From assembly GCA_934217675.1 (NCBI GenBank), contig CAKQCV010000002.1, positions 54,057 through 118,056 of the forward strand: 64,000 nt of DNA, in the 5' to 3' direction. Positions 51,791-61,355 of the stretch are shown here, piece by piece; the stretch's first letter is position 1, and each line of letters starts with the position of its first letter. Source of the stretch: an uncultured Prevotella sp. GTDB lineage: Bacteria; Bacteroidota; Bacteroidia; Bacteroidales; Bacteroidaceae. The position numbers and the translations under genes are program-made. The notes under the pieces were generated by a model that made no database searches, had not been told where the DNA came from, and was given only the letters and a program-made list of their open reading frames with translations.

Positions 51791-53290
51791 TTAAAATTTG
51801 TCTTTTTTCATTGCTATAGGGAAGTATGCAAGCCTTGGTGGCAGCATTATGGCAATGCGGTCGGCAAGGCTCAGCTTGCTTTTGTTGGCGGAGCGCAGTT
51901 GTTTGTAGTATTTGTTGAATACGTCAAACTGCCGGTTGTATATGAAATTCTCATACATCTTTGTTTGGTGTAGCACGATATATGGTTCAAATTCTTTCAT
52001 CTCTTTTTTGAATACCTCTTTCAGAATATCATCATACAGAATTTGTTCTTCCAAATCCAGTGGTCGGTCGTTTGGCAATCCAGCATTATACATATATACC
52101 ACTTCGTCAGAGAACCACACTTTGGGCTTTTTCATCAAGAATTCTATCTGCATCAATATATCCTCTCCGGAGCGAATCAGCCTTGGCGTGTTCAGGCAGT
52201 CCTCAAGCATTGTCTTCTTGAATATTACAGCCCAAAGCACACAGAAGTCGGCTTTTGATGCAAGTAACTCCTTTATCATCCACGAGTAGTTCATGAATTG
52301 TCCGCCATTGTGTCCACACAATGTTCCATGCTGGTTAATGTATCTTGCCACTACTTCATCGGCATTGCTCGACGTTATTTCCTCATAAAGAGTGCGTAAG
52401 GCTTTTGGCAGCATCTTGTCATCGGCATCAGCAAAGGTAACGAACTTTCCTTTCGAGTGTTCAATTCCAATCCTTCGTGCCGCAGTAACTCCGCCATTTT
52501 CGGTATGCACCACTGTTATGTTGCTGAATTCCCTTGCCAGTCTGTCGCATATTTCTGCAGAACTGTCGGTGCTCCCGTCGTCCACGATTATTGTTTCATA
52601 ACTGTAGAATTCTTGTGTGGCAATGCTTCGGATACATTCTTCAACATACTTTTCCTTGTTGTATACAGGAATGATGACCGATATTTCAGGAGTATAACCT
52701 TCATTCATTGCTTTTTGGGGTTCCGTAGAACCCCTTTTTATATATGCCGAAACCTTTGCGGGTACGAGTCTGTCAATACTCTTGCCTTCTTTCATCATCT
52801 TTCTTATTTGAGTGCTGCTCACATTGTATAGTTCGGTGTCAACGAGCTTAACCCCTTGTGGCAGTTCTTCGGCTTTTAGTTTGCTGCCTTCTCTTGGATA
52901 GACAATAATCTTGTATCTTTCCATTATTTCGTTATATCCGAACCATTTGTCGAAGCAAAGCCAATTATCTGCACCGATAATCAGCGTGAATTCCCTGTCG
53001 GTGAAATCCTTGCTTAGGCTTTGCAACGTGTGCAGCATGTATGATGGGCGAGGCAGCTTGAACTCGTAGTCGCTTGCCACGAGTCCCGGTTCATCTTCTA
53101 CAGCAAGTCTTACCATCTGCAGCCTGTCATTGTCAGACATCAATTCGGCGGAATCTTTCAGTGGATTATGTGGTGACACAATAAACCATATCTCATCGAG
53201 CTTGGCAATATTCTTTATTTGCTTCGCCAACGAGATATGACCATTATGTATAGGGTTGAACGACCCGCCAAAGATACCCGTCTTTATCAT
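51791..53290 (-). CDS. nadD: fusion of nicotinate-nucleotide adenylyltransferase and family 2 glycosyltransferase
   Basis: This 499-aa protein has an N-terminal NadD domain (residues 1-190: FGGSFNPIHNGHISLA, PHNPLK, IIGADNW, VSSTQIRKMM) that adenylylates nicotinate mononucleotide for NAD synthesis. A GT2 domain follows (about 203-460: VSVIIPVYNKEKYVEECI-type start, IIVDDGSTDSSAEI, FADADD, SGEDILMQ). NadD alone is normally 190-200 aa, so the two enzymes are joined in one frame. The join carries an in-frame Met195 right at the start of the GT2 part and a small perfect hairpin in the DNA. It sits between gmk (7 bp) and the YhcH-like gene. Confidence 0.87.
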   Translation of the reverse strand: MIKTGIFGGSFNPIHNGHISLAKQIKNIAKLDEIWFIVSPHNPLKDSAELMSDNDRLQMVRLAVEDEPGLVASDYEFKLPRPSYMLHTLQSLSKDFTDREFTLIIGADNWLCFDKWFGYNEIMERYKIIVYPREGSKLKAEELPQGVKLVDTELYNVSSTQIRKMMKEGKSIDRLVPAKVSAYIKRGSTEPQKAMNEGYTPEISVIIPVYNKEKYVEECIRSIATQEFYSYETIIVDDGSTDSSAEICDRLAREFSNITVVHTENGGVTAARRIGIEHSKGKFVTFADADDKMLPKALRTLYEEITSSNADEVVARYINQHGTLCGHNGGQFMNYSWMIKELLASKADFCVLWAVIFKKTMLEDCLNTPRLIRSGEDILMQIEFLMKKPKVWFSDEVVYMYNAGLPNDRPLDLEEQILYDDILKEVFKKEMKEFEPYIVLHQTKMYENFIYNRQFDVFNKYYKQLRSANKSKLSLADRIAIMLPPRLAYFPIAMKKDKF

Positions 53291-53297
53291 ATGCCTT

Positions 53298-53873
53298 TTA
53301 TTGCTGCTTGTTCAGAAACTCCGAGATTTCCGTATAAGCGTTTTGTTTTGCTTCGTCAAGATTGTCGTTTACAATGACACGATCGAATTTAGATGCAAAC
53401 GAGAGTTCGAATTCTGCTCTCTTTATGCGGTCTTCGATAACTTCAGGTGTATCAGTTCCACGTCCAGTTAGTCTGTTGCGCAATTCATCCACCGAAGGTG
53501 GCTGTATGAAAACGCTGAGAGCCTTCTCACCATAGAATTTCTTTATGTTGCATCCGCCTTTCACGTCAACATCAAGCACCACATTCTCGCCACTTTCCAG
53601 CTGCTTTTCAACTTGAGATTTCAGTGTGCCGTAGAATCTGTCAGCATAAACCTCTTCATATTCCAGAAACTCCTCATTGGCTATTTTCTTGCGGAATTCA
53701 TCAGGAGTAACGAAAAAATATTCCACTCCGTTTTGTTCTTTTCCCCTTGGTTGTCTGCTCGTACATGAAATGCTGAATGCAAGATTCAGCTCTTTGTGCT
53801 CCTGCATGAGCCAATTTATGATAGTGCTCTTTCCGCTTCCGCTTGGAGCGGAGAAAATGATAACTTTTCCCAT
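53298..53873 (-). CDS. gmk: guanylate kinase
   Basis: This 191-aa enzyme phosphorylates GMP to GDP. The P-loop SAPSGSGKSTIINWLM and the GMP-binding region SCTSRQPRGKEQNGVEYFFV are typical, and length is normal. It is in the yicC-gmk-nadD operon with gaps of 8 and 7 bp. Confidence 0.96.
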   Translation of the reverse strand: MGKVIIFSAPSGSGKSTIINWLMQEHKELNLAFSISCTSRQPRGKEQNGVEYFFVTPDEFRKKIANEEFLEYEEVYADRFYGTLKSQVEKQLESGENVVLDVDVKGGCNIKKFYGEKALSVFIQPPSVDELRNRLTGRGTDTPEVIEDRIKRAEFELSFASKFDRVIVNDNLDEAKQNAYTEISEFLNKQQ

Positions 53874-53881
53874 ATCCGATA

Positions 53882-54757
53882 TTAAAGTGCGTTCAGTACT
53901 TGTTCCTTTATCTGTTCCAGCTCGTCTTTCATCTTCACCACAATGTTCTGCATCTCCGCATTGTTGCTCTTGCTGCCAGTGGTGTTGATTTCGCGTCCCA
54001 TTTCCTGTGCGATAAATCCAAGCTTCTTGCCCACGCCTTGAGTTTCGTTCATCGTTTCGCGGAAATACTTCAAGTGGTTAGCCAGTCGCTGCTTTTCCTC
54101 GCTTATGTCAAGTTTTTCAATATAGTATATGAGTTCTTGCTCCAGTCTGTTCTTATCGTATTCCACTTCTGGGATACTCTTGAGTCCATCAATAATTCTT
54201 TGGCGTATTTTTTCTACACGTGATTTTTCAAACGGCTCGATACTTGCAAGCAAGGCTGTGATATTGTCAATCTTTTCGTTGAATTTCTTTTGAAGAGCTG
54301 CTCCTTCCTGTTTTCTGAAGTCAACAAGGTTGTTCAGAGCCGTGTTTATAGCTTCTGTTGCAGCTGCCCACTCTTCGTCTGTAAGAGTTTCGGTGTCGGT
54401 CTTTGTCAGTACATCCGGCATACGCATCAGTGTGCTGAACCAGTCTTGAGGCTCAGGAATGTTGTTCTTCTCTGCAATGTCCTTTATCTGCTTGTAGTAG
54501 TTAGCAACGAGAGCAGCGTTAACCGGTGTTGCGTCAACCACTGTATCCTTTTCAATCCAGATGCTGAAATCCACTTTTCCTCTTGTCAGAGCCTGTGACA
54601 CCATCTGTCTTATCTGCATTTCCTTCTCTCTGTAGATTGGTGCAATGCGTGTTGAAAGGTCAAGAGTCTTGCTGTTAAGCGACTTTACTTCAACGTTTAT
54701 TTTCTTTTCTCCAAATTCCACTACAGCTTTGCCGTAGCCTGTCATTGACTGTATCAT
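53882..54757 (-). CDS. yicC: YicC family protein (endoribonuclease-like)
   Basis: This 291-aa protein starts MIQSMTGYGKAVVEFGEKKI, the hallmark of the family, and ends in a helical region with NTTGSKSNNAEMQNIVVKMKDELEQIKEQVLNAL. Members have been linked to RNA decay and stationary phase survival. It is the first gene of the operon with gmk, a common bacterial pairing. Confidence 0.94.
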   Translation of the reverse strand: MIQSMTGYGKAVVEFGEKKINVEVKSLNSKTLDLSTRIAPIYREKEMQIRQMVSQALTRGKVDFSIWIEKDTVVDATPVNAALVANYYKQIKDIAEKNNIPEPQDWFSTLMRMPDVLTKTDTETLTDEEWAAATEAINTALNNLVDFRKQEGAALQKKFNEKIDNITALLASIEPFEKSRVEKIRQRIIDGLKSIPEVEYDKNRLEQELIYYIEKLDISEEKQRLANHLKYFRETMNETQGVGKKLGFIAQEMGREINTTGSKSNNAEMQNIVVKMKDELEQIKEQVLNAL

Positions 54758-54785
54758 ACTATTTTATAATTTTTTACTTTAAGTG

Positions 54786-54793
54786 CAAAAGTA
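54786..54793 (-). promoter_or_regulatory. -7 box of the yicC-gmk-nadD operon
   Basis: The minus strand reads TACTTTTG, 29 bp upstream of yicC. The -33 is a weak TTTC. Confidence 0.5.
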
Positions 54794-54924
54794 CACATTT
54801 ATTCGGAAACTCAGCTTATAATAATATATTAACTATGCTTTTTTTGTGTTCATTGTTTGACAAGCAAAGCTCTTGAAGGCGTTTCCGTTAGCAAAAGCCT
54901 ACGGCTTATAACTTGAAACCCGCC

Positions 54925-54978
54925 TTCTTGGCATTGCTAACCTGCCGCTTTAGCATTGCCAATATGCCGCTTTTCCAT
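54925..54978. repeat. short imperfect direct repeat in the yicC-gltD gap
   Basis: Two copies of a roughly 24-bp word of the form GCATTGCYAAYMTGCCGCTTT follow each other. The rest of 54794-55060 has no gene. Confidence 0.55.
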
Positions 54979-55063
54979 GTCTAATCTACCCTCTTTCTTT
55001 GGGCAATATGTTTGTGCAGTGTAGAAAAGGCTTTTTTACTGTTTTGTTGCAAGGCAAAAAAAC

Positions 55064-55106
55064 AGTGCCATACGGGAACAGCAATGAATAGTTCCGGTAT
55101 GGCACT
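55064..55106 (-). terminator. terminator of gltBD
   Basis: A 16-bp stem with one mismatch (AGTGCCATACGGGAAC with its complement at 55091-55106), an 11-nt loop and a run of seven T on the minus strand lie 30 bp after the gltD stop. Confidence 0.9.
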
Positions 55107-55136
55107 TTGTTTTAGATATTATTAGTTAAGGTGTTT

Positions 55137-56483
55137 TTATTTGTTCTTGAGATATTCGTCAACCTTTGTTGCAATGGCTTTACCGCTTGCCATCGCTCTT
55201 ACAACCAGCGAAGCACCGTTGGCAGCATCACCGGCAACAAACACATTGTCGGCAAATTTTGGTTGCTCCGGTTTTAGGAATCCCATTGCCAGAAGAACAA
55301 TCTCGGCTTTTATAACCTCAGGCTTGCCTGCCGGTTCCATTATCGGTCTGCCTCCTTCAGGGTTTGGCTTCCATGCAATTTCCTGCACCTCAACGCCAGT
55401 GAGCTTGCCGTCTTTGCCAATGAAGCGCAGTGAGTTGATGTTCCATCGGCGTTCGCAACCTTCCTCGTGGCTTGATGTGGTTTTCAGTGTGCGTGGCCAG
55501 TTTGGCCATGGATTGTTTGGGTCATCAGGTCCTACTGGAGGTTTTGGCATAATCTCAATTTGGGTAACGCTTTTGCACCCCTGGCGATGAGCTGTTCCAA
55601 TGCAGTCGCTGCCAGTGTCACCGCCGCCAATTACGAGCACGTTCTTGCCCTTGGCGGTAACCAGTTCGTCTTTTGAAAACTCTGCACCGTCGAGAATTCT
55701 GTTCTGCTGCGACAGCATCTCAAGAGCGAAGTACACCCCTTTCAGTTCTCTTCCGGGGATTTTCAGATCGCGAGCCGTTGGTGTTCCTGTAGCTATGACG
55801 TATGCGTCAAATCCTTCCGGAAGCTTTTCAATGTTTACTGTTTCTCCGAATTTGAACTCTATGCCCTCTTGTTTCAGTATGTCTATACGTCGGTCAATAA
55901 TAGCCTTGTTGAGTTTGAAGTTCGGAATGCCATATCGAAGCAAACCGCCAGGATTTTCGTTTTTGTCGAATACCGTTACTTTGTAGCCCATCTGGTTAAG
56001 GCGAGTTGATGCTACAAGTCCCGATGGACCACAGCCAATCACAGCAACTGTTTTCCCGTTGCGTTCCGGTATGTTTATGCGCACGTATTTCTCTTGATAG
56101 GCATGTTCCGTGATTGCCGCTTCGTTTTCGCGGTTTGTTGTTGGCTCATGCTCTGTAAGGTTTAAGATGCAAGCTTTCTCGCATAGAGCCGGACAAATGC
56201 GTCCGGTAAATTCTGGAAAGTCGTTAGTGTCGTTGAGCAATCGGTATGCCAGTTCCCAATCCCCTTTGTATAAGGCATCGTTCCATTCGGGAGCCTTGTT
56301 TCCAAGCGGACAAGCCCAGTGGCAGAAAGGCACTCCACAGTCCATGCAGCGTGAAGCCTGTGTGCGGCGGTCTTTTTCGTTGAGGGTCTGCTCAACCTCT
56401 CCGAAGTCATGAATACGGTCATGCACCGGTCTGTATCCCGCCTCTTGGCGGTGTATTGTTAAAAATGCTTTTGGATTTCCCAT
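55137..56483 (-). CDS. gltD: glutamate synthase small subunit
   Basis: This 448-aa flavoprotein feeds electrons from NAD(P)H through an N-terminal Cys-rich [4Fe-4S] region (CMDCGVPFCHWACPLGN; CPALCEKACIL) to FAD (VIGCGPSGLVAS) and a second dinucleotide fold (VLVIGGGDTGSDC). It joins GltB to make two glutamates from glutamine and 2-oxoglutarate. gltB lies 12 bp upstream in one operon, and a strong terminator follows. Confidence 0.96.
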   Translation of the reverse strand: MGNPKAFLTIHRQEAGYRPVHDRIHDFGEVEQTLNEKDRRTQASRCMDCGVPFCHWACPLGNKAPEWNDALYKGDWELAYRLLNDTNDFPEFTGRICPALCEKACILNLTEHEPTTNRENEAAITEHAYQEKYVRINIPERNGKTVAVIGCGPSGLVASTRLNQMGYKVTVFDKNENPGGLLRYGIPNFKLNKAIIDRRIDILKQEGIEFKFGETVNIEKLPEGFDAYVIATGTPTARDLKIPGRELKGVYFALEMLSQQNRILDGAEFSKDELVTAKGKNVLVIGGGDTGSDCIGTAHRQGCKSVTQIEIMPKPPVGPDDPNNPWPNWPRTLKTTSSHEEGCERRWNINSLRFIGKDGKLTGVEVQEIAWKPNPEGGRPIMEPAGKPEVIKAEIVLLAMGFLKPEQPKFADNVFVAGDAANGASLVVRAMASGKAIATKVDEYLKNK

Positions 56484-56495
56484 GATTTCTTTCTT

Positions 56496-59400
56496 TTAAT
56501 AATCTCTTTGCATGTCAGCAATCTTTTGTTGCAGCTTTCTCACCTGTTCCTCTTGTAGCACGCGCTTGTATTCTATAGGAACAACTTGAATGAAGTCTTC
56601 TACATAGCGGTTCCAGTCGTCGAGCATGGTGCGTGCGAGTTTTGAGCCAGTGTATAGATAATGCTGGCGTATAAGTTCATGCAATTCTTTGCGGTAGTTG
56701 CTGTCTTCAACAAGATTAATCTCCACCATGTCCATGTTGCAGAAATAGTCGAAATTGTGGTTCTTGTCCCAAACGTATGCCACACCACCACTCATTCCGG
56801 CTGCAAAGTTGCGCCCTGTTTCTCCAAGAACTACAACCCTTCCACCTGTCATATATTCGCAGCAGTGGTCACCGGCACCTTCAACAACAGCAATGGCACC
56901 AGAGTTCCTGACGGCAAAACGCTCACCCACTTTTCCGTTGATGTACAATTCGCCGCTTGTAGCACCATATAGACCTGTGTTGCCGGCGATAATGTTGTCT
57001 TCGGCATTGAAGTTACTGCGCACAGGTGGCAGAATGGCAATACGTCCGCCACAAAGTCCCTTTCCGAAGTAATCATTGGTTTCGCCCTCAAGCTTGAAGT
57101 TGATTCCTTTCACAAGGAACGCACCGAAACTTTGTCCGGCACTGCCTTTAAATTTCACGTTTATTGTAGAGTCAGGAAGTCCGTCCTCACCGTATTTCTG
57201 TGCAACCAAGCCACTGAGCATTGCGCCAGCCGCACGGTCGGTATTCTTTATTGCATAGTCAAGGTTAACCTCCTCCTGGGTGGCAATTGCCTTTTGTGAC
57301 GAGCGGATAATCTGTTGGTCAAGGATATTCGAAAGATCGTGGATTTGCTCTGTGGTGTGATATAGTGAGCACGGACCGTCCTCCTTGTTCAGCAGACGAT
57401 GGAAATCAAGCATTGAGGCTTTGCTTCCTTGTTCACTGTCTTTTACCTTGAGCAGCTCTGTGTGACCTACGATGTCATCGAGTTTTGTATAACCTAATTC
57501 GGCAAGATACTCTCGAACCTCTTGGGCGAGGAACGTGAAGTAATTTACCAAATATTCGTACTTGCCGATGAAGTGCTTTCTGAGCTCCGGATTTTGTGAT
57601 GTTACTCCAAGCGGGCATGTGTTGAGATTGCATTTCCTCATCATGACACAACCGAGAACAATCAAGGCAAGAGTTCCGAAACCAAACTCTTCAGCTCCGA
57701 GCAGTGCCATGATGATAACGTCACGACCTGTCTTCAACTGACCGTCAACCTGTAGTCTGACCTGTCCTCTCAGTCCGTTCTTCATCAATGTCTGCTGAGT
57801 TTCACTCAGTCCGATTTCCGGAGATATTCCTGCAAATCGCATGCTGGATGCAGGCGAAGCCCCCGTGCCTCCTTCTGCACCAGATATAACGATAAGGTCG
57901 GCTTTTGCCTTTGCTACACCGGCAGCAATAGTGCCCACGCCACTCTCTGCCACAAGTTTCACACTTATAGCAGCCTTTGGATTTACATTCTTCAAGTCGA
58001 AAATCAATTGGGCCAAATCCTCGATAGAATAGATGTCGTGGTGAGGTGGAGGCGAGATGAGAGAAATGCCTGGGATTGAGTGGCGAGTCTTTGCGATAAT
58101 CTCATTGACCTTGAATCCCGGTAACTGTCCGCCCTCACCAGGCTTTGCACCCTGAGCAACTTTTATTTGAAGTTCCTCGGCATTTACAAGATATTCTGTA
58201 GTGACACCAAAGCGACCGGAAGCGATTTGCTTTGTCTTGCTTGACAAAGAGATGCCGTCAACCGATGAATGGAAACGCACGTTGTCTTCTCCTCCCTCTC
58301 CAGTGTTTGAGCGGGCTCCAAGTTTGTTCATTGCCAGAGCTATAGCCTCGTGAGCTTCGATAGACAAGGCTCCGAAACTCATGGCTCCTGTAACGAAATG
58401 CTTCACGATACTCTCTACTGGCTCCACTTTCTCAATGTCAATAGGCTTACGCTTGAAGTCAAAGAAGTCGCGGATAAATATCGGGGCATCTTTCTCGTCA
58501 ACGAGTTTTGTATATTCTTTGTATTTCTTGTAGCTTCCTGTTCTTGTGGCAAGTTGCAGCGTAGCGATGGTTTCCGGATTCCATGCATGCTTGATACCAT
58601 CTTTACGATAGTGGAATTGTCCCAGATTTGGAAGAAAATCAGGGGTGCGGTTCATGCCGAAAGCTTTGTCGTGAAGGCGAATGGCATCGCGTGCAATAGT
58701 TTCAAGCCCAATTCCACCAATAGTAGAAATCTCTGTGCCGAAATAGTTTTTCAGCAAACTCTCAGAAAGGCCGATGCTTTCAAAGATTTTTGCACCACGA
58801 TACGAACGTATGGTGGATATACCCATCTTTGCCATAATCTTAAGCAAAGCTTTCTTTACAGCCTTTATGTAGTTTGCTTCTGCCGTGGCATAATTCTCCT
58901 GAATTTTTCCACGTTTCACGAGATCGTCAAGAATGGCAAACGTCATATACGGACAAAGAGCCGAAGCTCCATATCCAAGCAATAGAGCTGCGTGCATGGT
59001 TTCACGTATTTCTCCGCTTTCTACAATGAGTGCGGTCTGCACACGCTTGCCTACAGAAATAAGATAGTGGTGTACGGCACTGACGGCAAGCAATGATGGT
59101 ATTGCTGCATGTTCCTTGTCAATGTTGCGGTCAGAGAGTATGATATAATTATATCCGTCGTCAACACTCTTTTCTGCATCTTTGCATAAACGGTCAAGAG
59201 CCTCTCGCAGTCCGTCTTCACCCTTGTTGCACTCAAAGAGAATAGGCAACTTTACTGTGTTGAAACCTTTGTAACGGATGTTGCACAGAATGTCGAGTTG
59301 GGTGTTTGTAAGAATAGGGTGGGGCAGGCGTACCATCTTGCAGTTTGACTCATCCGGTGAAAGGATTCCAGAACCAACTCTACCGATGTATTCGGTGAGC

Positions 59401-60968
59401 GACATCACAAGATTTTCTCTGATAGAGTCGATGGCTGGATTTGTGACCTGCGCGAATTGTTGCCGGAAATAATTGAAGAACACTTGTGGGCGGTCGCTAA
59501 GTACAGCCAGTGGGGTGTCGTTTCCCATTGCTGCTGTAGGCTCTTGGGCATTTACACACATAGGTATAATGGTGTCGTCAATGTCTTCTTTGCCATAGCC
59601 AAACAAAACCTCATGCTCAATCAAGTTATCCACACTGTTATCCACTTTCCTTCCGCTTTTCAACTTCTCAAGTTGTATGCAGTTTGTGGATAACCATTTG
59701 CGGTAAGGATGCTCTTCGGCGAGTCGCTCCTTTATCTCTCCATCATAGTATATCTTGCCTTCCTGTGTATCAATAAGAAGAATCTTTCCTGGCTGCAGAC
59801 GTCCCTTTTCTGCAATTTCAGATGGGTCAAAGTCCATTACTCCAACTTCAGAAGCTACGACCATAGTGTCGTTCTTGGTTATGGTGTAGCGAGCTGGACG
59901 CAATCCGTTCCTGTCAAGCATTCCTCCAGCAAAGCGTCCGTCGCTGAACAGCAATGCGGCTGGTCCGTCCCATGGTTCCATCAGAATTGAATGGTATTCG
60001 TAGAATGCTTTCAAGTCTTCAGAGATAGGGTTCTTGTCGTTGAAACTTTCTGGCACCATAATGCTCATAGCATGTGGTAGTGACAGACCGCTCATAACGA
60101 AAAACTCAAAAACGTTGTCGAGGCTTGCCGAATCACTCATTCCAGGCTGTATGATAGGACTAATGTCTTTCATGTCGCCCAATGCATCACTGCTCAACAC
60201 GCTCTCTCTTGCTTGCATCCATCCGCGGTTTCCGCGGATGGTGTTTATTTCGCCGTTATGTGCCAACAGGCGGAAAGGTTGTGCCAGACTCCACGTCGGA
60301 AATGTATTTGTGGAGAAACGAGAATGGACAAGAGCTAATCCGCTTGTAAAGTAATTGTTCGTTAAATCAGGAAAGTATTGTCTAACCTGCATGCTCGACA
60401 ACATTCCCTTGTACACAATGTTTTTGCTTGATAACGAGCAGATGTAGAAATCCTTGTCTTTAACTCGCTTCTCAATCTTTTTTCTTATTATATATAGGGT
60501 ACGCTCAAATACTGGTACCTTGTCGTCAGTTACGCCTGTTACGAAAATTTGCTTGATGTCAGGTTCGCTTGCCAATGCTGTCTCACCAAGGCACGAGGGG
60601 TTGGTTGGAACATTTCTCATGTGCATCAGCGATAATCCTTCGCGTTCTATTTCTTCAATCATAACGCTAAGAATGTCTTGTTGCTTCTTTTCGTCTTTAG
60701 GCAAAAAAACAAGTCCTGTACCGTATTTACCCTTTTCTGGAACCGGAATTCCTTGTAATAAAATAAATTCGTGAGGAATCTGTAGCATGATTCCTGCACC
60801 GTCACCTGTCTTGTTGTCGGCTCCTTCAGCGCCACGGTGACGCATGTTTTCCAGCACTTTCAGTGCATTGTCTACCAGGTCGTGGCTCTTGTTGCCATGA
60901 ATGTTGACAACCATGCCCACACCACAGGCATCATGCTCGTTGCTGGAAGAATACAATCCATTTCCCAT
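56496..60968 (-). CDS. gltB: glutamate synthase large subunit
   Basis: This 1490-aa protein has the class II glutaminase with the nucleophile after a 14-residue propeptide (SSNEHDACGVGMV; Cys15), a central domain, the FMN domain (GAMSFGALSIEAHEAIA, RSNTGEGGED, ISPPPHHDIYSIEDLAQLI), the 3Fe-4S Cys cluster (CVMMRKCNLNTCPLGV) and a C-terminal beta-helix rich in Gly. It releases ammonia from glutamine and makes glutamate in the same protein. A cluster of three DnaA-box-like words lies within the coding region near 59626-59693. Confidence 0.97.
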   Translation of the reverse strand: MGNGLYSSSNEHDACGVGMVVNIHGNKSHDLVDNALKVLENMRHRGAEGADNKTGDGAGIMLQIPHEFILLQGIPVPEKGKYGTGLVFLPKDEKKQQDILSVMIEEIEREGLSLMHMRNVPTNPSCLGETALASEPDIKQIFVTGVTDDKVPVFERTLYIIRKKIEKRVKDKDFYICSLSSKNIVYKGMLSSMQVRQYFPDLTNNYFTSGLALVHSRFSTNTFPTWSLAQPFRLLAHNGEINTIRGNRGWMQARESVLSSDALGDMKDISPIIQPGMSDSASLDNVFEFFVMSGLSLPHAMSIMVPESFNDKNPISEDLKAFYEYHSILMEPWDGPAALLFSDGRFAGGMLDRNGLRPARYTITKNDTMVVASEVGVMDFDPSEIAEKGRLQPGKILLIDTQEGKIYYDGEIKERLAEEHPYRKWLSTNCIQLEKLKSGRKVDNSVDNLIEHEVLFGYGKEDIDDTIIPMCVNAQEPTAAMGNDTPLAVLSDRPQVFFNYFRQQFAQVTNPAIDSIRENLVMSLTEYIGRVGSGILSPDESNCKMVRLPHPILTNTQLDILCNIRYKGFNTVKLPILFECNKGEDGLREALDRLCKDAEKSVDDGYNYIILSDRNIDKEHAAIPSLLAVSAVHHYLISVGKRVQTALIVESGEIRETMHAALLLGYGASALCPYMTFAILDDLVKRGKIQENYATAEANYIKAVKKALLKIMAKMGISTIRSYRGAKIFESIGLSESLLKNYFGTEISTIGGIGLETIARDAIRLHDKAFGMNRTPDFLPNLGQFHYRKDGIKHAWNPETIATLQLATRTGSYKKYKEYTKLVDEKDAPIFIRDFFDFKRKPIDIEKVEPVESIVKHFVTGAMSFGALSIEAHEAIALAMNKLGARSNTGEGGEDNVRFHSSVDGISLSSKTKQIASGRFGVTTEYLVNAEELQIKVAQGAKPGEGGQLPGFKVNEIIAKTRHSIPGISLISPPPHHDIYSIEDLAQLIFDLKNVNPKAAISVKLVAESGVGTIAAGVAKAKADLIVISGAEGGTGASPASSMRFAGISPEIGLSETQQTLMKNGLRGQVRLQVDGQLKTGRDVIIMALLGAEEFGFGTLALIVLGCVMMRKCNLNTCPLGVTSQNPELRKHFIGKYEYLVNYFTFLAQEVREYLAELGYTKLDDIVGHTELLKVKDSEQGSKASMLDFHRLLNKEDGPCSLYHTTEQIHDLSNILDQQIIRSSQKAIATQEEVNLDYAIKNTDRAAGAMLSGLVAQKYGEDGLPDSTINVKFKGSAGQSFGAFLVKGINFKLEGETNDYFGKGLCGGRIAILPPVRSNFNAEDNIIAGNTGLYGATSGELYINGKVGERFAVRNSGAIAVVEGAGDHCCEYMTGGRVVVLGETGRNFAAGMSGGVAYVWDKNHNFDYFCNMDMVEINLVEDSNYRKELHELIRQHYLYTGSKLARTMLDDWNRYVEDFIQVVPIEYKRVLQEEQVRKLQQKIADMQRDY

Positions 60969-61020
60969 CTTTCAGTTACGTTTAATTTGTAAAACTGTTT
61001 GTTTTCTGTCAAGTTGACTG

Positions 61021-61028
61021 CAAAATTA
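61021..61028 (-). promoter_or_regulatory. -7 box of gltBD
   Basis: The minus strand reads TAATTTTG, 53 bp before the gltB start. The -33 region is weak. Confidence 0.5.
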
Positions 61029-61210
61029 GTAAATAAGTTTCAATTTGACGATTCTTTTCTTGCTTAATTAAGACTTTTTGTACTATAAATATTATTTTAC
61101 TTACAAATAGTTGTGATTAGCCAAGGTTGTTGTATTAAAATGATAGCAATATTCCGTGTTTTTGCTTTATATTGTAACGTGAGCTGTTGCTGTAAAAAGA
61201 AACATAGAAA

Positions 61211-61275
61211 TATTATGCAATTTCTTAATATAAAATATAATAGATGATGTTTAATTTAATATTTATTGCATAATA
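61211..61275. promoter_or_regulatory. inverted repeat before the alcohol dehydrogenase promoter, possible operator
   Basis: TATTATGCAAT at 61211-61221 is inverted exactly at 61265-61275. The second half overlaps the expected -33 position of the promoter whose -7 box TATCTTCG is at 61289-61296. A regulator-binding role is a guess. The rest of 60969-61355 is AT-rich and empty. Confidence 0.4.
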
Positions 61276-61355
61276 AGAAAATAGTGCGTATCTTCGCAGT
61301 GCGTATTGTTTATACCTTAATTATATATAGAAAGAACAAAAAACAAAGATAAACG

